From contig VTFK01000092.1 of the NCBI GenBank assembly GCA_009617715.1, forward strand, positions 124,001 to 188,000: a stretch of 64,000 nt of DNA, written 5' to 3'. The stretch comes from Plectrocnemia conspersa. Taxonomy: Eukaryota > Arthropoda > Insecta > Trichoptera > Polycentropodidae. Below, one piece after another: positions 59,431-64,000 of the stretch (position 1 is its first letter; every line of letters starts with the position of its first letter). The position numbers were made by a program, and so were the translations under genes. Under the pieces are notes generated by a model. It was given only the letters and a program-made list of their open reading frames with translations. It ran no database searches and was not told the origin of the DNA.

Positions 59431-59779
59431 CTTAAGAGGGAAAAAAAAACGAAACTGTTGCAAAATCAATGTATTAAAAAAACTGTTTATTAAAGTAGTG
59501 ACTGGAAAAGTTTTTGGTCAAGAAAAATATGACACTTGAAAAATACAAATTGCGAAAAAAATGGATACAATTAAGAGTTATTTAAAAGTATTACTACGTA
59601 ATTTTGATTTTGGTTAATTTCACTATTATTGGAACAAAATTTTTGGATTCCAATATAGCTTTAAAAAATAGTTAAAAGTATAATATTAAAGAAATCAGAA
59701 ATTATAGGTATAAGTTAATAGTTTTACGATGATTTTATAATTAAAAAAAAATAAAAAACGAAAAAAAAAATTCAAAGTA
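59431..59779. other. AT-rich, no gene seen
   Basis: Featureless. Confidence 0.55.
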
Positions 59780-60125
59780 AAAATAATTACTTACAGTGTA
59801 CCACAGGGGTTCAAATTAGAACCATTTTTTTTAATATATACTATTGATATAAAATGTAAAATACAAATGTTTGCACACGATATTTTTATTTATTGCATAA
59901 GTAATGATGTTAAAGAAGTTGTAGATAATTTAAATAACGAGTTGAGAATCACAGAAATATGGTTAAAAAATATTGTGCTTAAATTAAATTAAAATAAAAT
60001 TAAATATATGATTAAGAATTTTATAGATATGTTAAATAATAATTTAAAAATAGCTGATAATTTGAAATATTTAAGAGTTATTTTAGTTACAAAAATTAAT
60101 TTTATTGATCATTATAATTAATTAA
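59780..60125 (+). pseudogene. LINE reverse transcriptase fragment with YADD-like box
   Basis: YSVPQGFKLEPFFLIYTIDI (59794 onward) is the RT VPQGS.LGP..F motif. MFAHDIFIYCISNDVKEV carries a mutated ADD box (AHD in place of ADD). Then come LNNELRITEIWLKNIVLKLN, NLKYLRVILVTKINFIDHYN. The frame is open for most of its length, with a stop after LKLN. It fits the same class of insect LINE as 20712 and 57060. The catalytic change and truncation make it non-functional. Confidence 0.7.
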
Positions 60126-60800
60126 TAATTATAATAAGTACTTACTTAACTTTTTTTATAATAAATATTTATTGATGGTATTTTATTAAAATAAACATTA
60201 TTTGTGTTTTAGCTATATATATTCTGTGTATTCTGAATCGATAAAATATATATAGTACAAAATAAGTGGAAGAGGGTTGTTTTTATTGTCACTAACCTTT
60301 AAGTGAAATTGATTGGCGATAATATGTCAGATCTCGAAGATTTTTCTGTCTAGAATATAAATACATAAATACAATAAAAAAATCAGACGTCCAAATCACT
60401 AATACCACAATAGAGTAAAACGTAACACAAATAAATGCCACGAGTAATTTTGCCATCAACATTAAATAAAACATGTGAAATGCAAATCTTTGTATATGCT
60501 AAATTGAATATTTATTTTTCAGTGAAATTATATTTTCACTAGTAATAATAAAATTTTATTAGCTTGACCAGTAAAAATAAAGCAAACAAATAATTTGTTT
60601 TATTTTTAGATTAAATTTATATACGTTAAACTAAATATGTTTTTTTTTATTATTAACTGCCGAAAAAAGCACATATTTTTAAGATTATTGTTCAATTATC
60701 AAATTTTGTTAAAAAGCATTTTTGAGGGTTTAAGAACATTAGGGGTACAGCCCGACCAAGATATGAACGCTCATCATCATAGTATTGGTGAGAGAATATA
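60126..60800. other. AT-rich, no gene seen
   Basis: Featureless. Confidence 0.55.
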
Positions 60801-60801
60801 A

Positions 60802-61091
60802 TAGGGTGACCATGTGAAATTACAAGTGCAATTATTTTTTACTACTTTTTAATTTAATTTGTTGAGGAAAGTGTAAAATATGCCTTTCTTACTTTTTTTG
60901 TTTATTTATATACATATTTTGTATCACTCTCCAGGTTGAATATCTGTGCAATATAATATTTTTAAAAATACCAATAGAATATTACAGGAATTGTTTTATT
61001 GATTACAAAATACCACAACATGACAATAATTTATAATAAAAATATAACACATTATAATTTTTAATTAAATTTCCATGGTATGGTTACCCTA
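60802..61091. mobile_element. Candidate 290-bp MITE
   Basis: Left TAGGGTGACCAT-GTGAAATT and, on the minus strand from 61091, TAGGGTAACCATACCATGG then AAATT form terminal inverted repeats with a small gap. The interior is AT-rich and non-coding. Target-site duplication is not clear, so the superfamily is open. Confidence 0.5.
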
Positions 61092-61564
61092 CCCTTAAAA
61101 AAGCCCTGATTTCGTATTTGTAACGTTATCCTATCGGTTTAAACAAATTCGCGGAAAACTATGTATGTATGCATGCATGTGTACACGCACCCTTATTTAC
61201 AACACAACGATGATGAGCGTTAACATCTTGGACGGCCTATCAGGCTATACATGTTATATGAATCCGTAGCCAATGAGACTCAAGGTGGACTCTAGTTAGA
61301 ATTTTTATGGGATTGTAACGAGGTTTGGGTGGTCCAAAATCCTTTACGCTATTGTGTTGTTTCCTTGTGATGAATGCTTATTTTGGTCACAGTAAAAAAC
61401 CGTAAGTTTTGAGTCAACTGTGTGTCCTTGCTAGACAGTTTAAATATATATTTTTAAAACTAAATAACCTGTGAAAATAATAATATATGTAGGAAAGAAG
61501 CTACTCTGTGAAAAATATATATTTTAGTAACCAATGAAAGATGTAAACTTTCATTAAGAAAATC
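61092..61564. other. Intergenic, no gene seen
   Basis: Mixed composition. ATGTATGCATGCATGTG-type words at 61165. Nothing recognised. Confidence 0.45.
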
Positions 61565-61745
61565 TTTTGTTTATTAATTTTTTGTTCTGTCACGTGCGGC
61601 GCTTTGTCTATAATGCTTAAGGTTTGCCGGACCGATATCCTGTGTCGATGACTCGAAGCCTGCAAAGCGGTTAACTTATATTAAGCCCGAGGGTAAACGA
61701 TGCTCGGTACACTGTAACTATGATTAGATGCCTTCATAAAGATTT
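61565..61745. other. GC-richer island with CACGTG
   Basis: Contains GTCACGTGCGGCGC near 61591 and CGGACCGATATCC. Non-coding. Confidence 0.3.
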
Positions 61746-62084
61746 TTAAATGCTTGCCAGTATAGCCCATTAAAAACTTAATCAAAAAGAAATGTTTTTG
61801 TTAAACAGTTGAACTGTCAAATCGGCAATGTTTATAGATAAATCTATTTTTTTTAATAAAAACGGTAATTTTTAAAATATCAGTTAACATGAGGATGAGC
61901 TGTATACCTGTATAGAATGTATGTTTATTGATAGTTTAATAATTTTATATAATTAATAATTATATACATACACATTTAAGCTTTCTGATAGAAGTGAAAA
62001 ACACAATATATCGCTACGACGTTGTCTATATTTTGAGTCCCAACGAGAAAATATATGTATATAATAGTAGCATGTATAAAGTAA
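61746..62084. other. AT-rich, no gene seen
   Basis: Featureless. Confidence 0.55.
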
Positions 62085-62290
62085 ATACGCGAATAACGTT
62101 TCGAAGCGACGATCGTGTTGCAAGAAGATTCTTATGCGCCATTTAATCGCCCAGTAAATATACTCGAAGCGCCATTATCATAACGCATTCGTATTTCCGT
62201 TTCCGCGAAAGACCCCCGGCTCGTTTGCACGAAGCAAACAAATTCGTTTATCTCGGGCGGACGTGAAATAATTTTAATTCTGAACAAAAA
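62085..62290. promoter_or_regulatory. Candidate regulatory island
   Basis: Complex CpG-rich segment with GCGCCATTTAATCGCCCAG, GCGCCATTATCATAACGC and CTCGTTTGCACGAAGC. The first two share GCGCCATT followed by a TAAT/ATTA core, a repeated homeodomain-like arrangement 50 bp apart. Confidence 0.35.
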
Positions 62291-62429
62291 CAACAATTTA
62301 ACCTTCTGCACTTGGTCTAAGGAGCCTTGAGCATTTTTTTATAAATTTCAACAATCACCCAAACATTACACAAACTCATCAATGATAACAAATCGACTCA
62401 ATGAATTTCTCCTCTTACGAAAGAGTAAC
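62291..62429. other. Intergenic, no gene seen
   Basis: Nothing recognised. Confidence 0.45.
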
Positions 62430-62780
62430 AAATCGTCTCAATCGAAGCTAAACATCCGAGTTTGCTAATGTCCATTTCGGCAATTAATTACCGCCAGATT
62501 TTGGCCGGTCAGATTTTCGGTTCAATTAATCCGTAGGCAGTTAATAATCAAAGGACCGCATCGCCCGGAATCGAACCGCGGTTTGGCAACATCTAAACAC
62601 GCACTCTATATTGTCAACGCTGCCGATGGTATATGTCCGCGTTGCTGACTAATTGCCGGCAATTTTAGACATGTCGGCCTGGCCTTTCTAAGAAATTAAC
62701 TACGTCTAAAGAAACTTTCGGACCGATGAAAAACCCTCGCGGGAATCGGAAATCGATGAATCTAGTCCATTACTCAATGA
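62430..62780. promoter_or_regulatory. Candidate regulatory island, 350 bp
   Basis: The densest set of motif-like words in the right third: CAATTAATTACCG (62479, homeodomain), TTCAATTAATCC (62521), ATAATCAAAGGACCG (62545, TCF/Pangolin core ATCAAAGG) and CTAATTGCCGGCAATTTTAG (62649, inverted ATTGCCGGCAAT). No open frame. Such mixed homeodomain and Wnt-type sites are common in developmental enhancers. Confidence 0.4.
62553..62630 (-). repeat. tRNA-like block with canonical B-box
   Basis: On the minus strand AGAGTGCGTGTTTAGATG is followed by CGCGGTTCGATTCCGGGCG, where GGTTCGATTCC is a perfect B-box. The T-stem pairs at four of five positions, but anticodon and acceptor stems are poor. Either a tRNA pseudogene or chance within the island. 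Confidence 0.3.
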
Positions 62781-63119
62781 CGAAGCCATAGTATATTTTT
62801 TATATTGGAATGAATATGAGAGAAAATAATTGTAGAATAACAAAAAAACTAAAATTAATATACTTGAACCTCATTTAAATAAATTATAAAATGTATGTAT
62901 AATATAGTATTAAATGAAGTGCATGGATTACAATCACCTTAAAGAGCTTATTTTCAGGACAATAAAATAGGTATATTAGAAAGATTACTGTCAAATAAAA
63001 TATAATTAAAACTTAACAATATTTAAATTTAAATTTATTTCTAAAAAAAATATTTCACAAATTCATACCCTGTTTTAGATAAAAAGTTTTTTTAAACCTG
63101 AAAGACCAAAAATTTTTGA
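62781..63119. other. AT-rich, no gene seen
   Basis: Featureless. Confidence 0.55.
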
Positions 63120-64000
63120 ATAAAAAATTTTAATTTATAGTTTGCTTTAAATGAAAAGTTATATTTATATTAGTTCCTGAACTACATAAAACATAGTATG
63201 AAGCTGAATATTTTTACTTTTAACAAATTTATAGAGTAAAAAAATGTCAAATTCATAGATATTTATATTGGTTTTTGAGCTTTTAATCTAAAACATTTTT
63301 ACCTCTATATACGAGTTTCTGAGGTCTAGATTGTTGTAAATGAGTGTATTAAAATGATTTTATAACTATACTATACCCTAATGATACTTTGTCCTATAAA
63401 AATGGCCACAACTAGTAAGAAAAAAATTAAACATATATAAAATATTGATATATCTAATTGTACTATTTTATTTTATAGCATTAAAACGATGTCAGCATAG
63501 AAAGGTTAAATTATTTTAGTAAACAAATTTTCAGCTTTTTATCCGAGTTACATAAAACACCAGTAATAGGCTGAACATTTCTGACTCTTTACAAATTTAT
63601 AGAGTGAAAAAATCTCAAAAATTTATTTAAATTGATTTTTGAGCTTTTAATCTAAAACATTTCTACCTCTATATGTGAGTTTCTGAGGTGTAGATTTTTA
63701 AAAATTAGTATTGTAAAGGATTTTAGAATTAAAATATCTGAATGATAGTGATACTTTAATATAATACTTACATATATCAAATTTTGATACATCTGATTCT
63801 ATTATTTTATTTTATGGCTTTAAAACGATATCAGCACAAATAGATATTTTGGGTCTAAGCAATGTACAAAAAAATAAATATGTTCTAATCGACAATTTTA
63901 TCGGGTGTATGGATTTTGAAATTTATAATCACAAATTTTCAGTTTTTCACGCGTTTAAAACTTAAAAAAAAAATATATAAAAGTCAAAAAATATGTGAAA
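63120..64000. repeat. Tandem repeat, period 364 bp
   Basis: Two long units and part of a third run to the right edge. TTTTTGAGCTTTTAATCTAA occurs at about 63273 and 63637, and GAGTTTCTGAGGT, TACATAAAACA and AAAACGAT(G/A)TCAGCA recur with the same offset. CAAATTTTCAG recurs near 63525 and 63937. The array is AT-rich, non-coding and open-ended. Confidence 0.75.

Overview
The window looks like insect nuclear DNA, probably a gene desert or the inside of very large introns. I found no intact cellular gene. Overall base composition is strongly AT-rich. Almost every open frame is short and unlike a protein, and the only recognisable coding sequences are broken copies of eukaryotic mobile elements: mariner (DD34D), a jockey-type LINE and several other LINE fragments, a hAT element, and a THAP/P-element-like transposase. 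These families together, with paired MITEs and tRNA-derived repeats, point to an insect. The order cannot be settled from the sequence alone.

Layout. Bases 1-1260 are a diverged tandem repeat of about 350 bp. A LINE reverse transcriptase relic lies at 2815-3740 (minus) and a complete but dead mariner, with terminal repeats and TA target sites, at 4947-6223. From 7 to 20 kb the window is mostly AT-rich, with short dispersed repeats, an unidentified decayed coding segment at 14260-14690 and several islands of higher GC. From 20.7 to 26.1 kb three relics lie close together: a LINE C-terminus, a THAP/P-type transposase on the minus strand and about 2 kb of jockey ORF2. A hAT relic is at 30.3-31.3 kb. 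Two related non-autonomous transposons of about 1 kb, each flanked by TAA, lie at 44069-45019 and 49151-50155; a short third piece abuts the hAT end. Further LINE fragments are at 34.6, 57.1 and 59.8 kb, and a small MITE at 60.8-61.1 kb. The right end, from about 63120, is again a tandem repeat, with a period of 364 bp.

Between these relics lie some two dozen islands, typically 150-500 bp, whose base composition and word content differ sharply from the AT-rich surroundings. They carry motifs known from insect enhancers and silencers: E-box palindromes, YY1/Pho-like GCCAT sites, TEAD-like GGAATG, Grainyhead-like AACCGGTT, TCF-like ATCAAAGG and homeodomain cores. Their lack of open frames and their spacing fit a cis-regulatory landscape around a developmental gene lying outside the window. 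That is inference and needs cross-species alignment.

No rRNA, functional tRNA, CRISPR or bacterial-type operon was seen. At least five small dispersed repeat families (two tRNA-like, three of unknown class) recur within the window.
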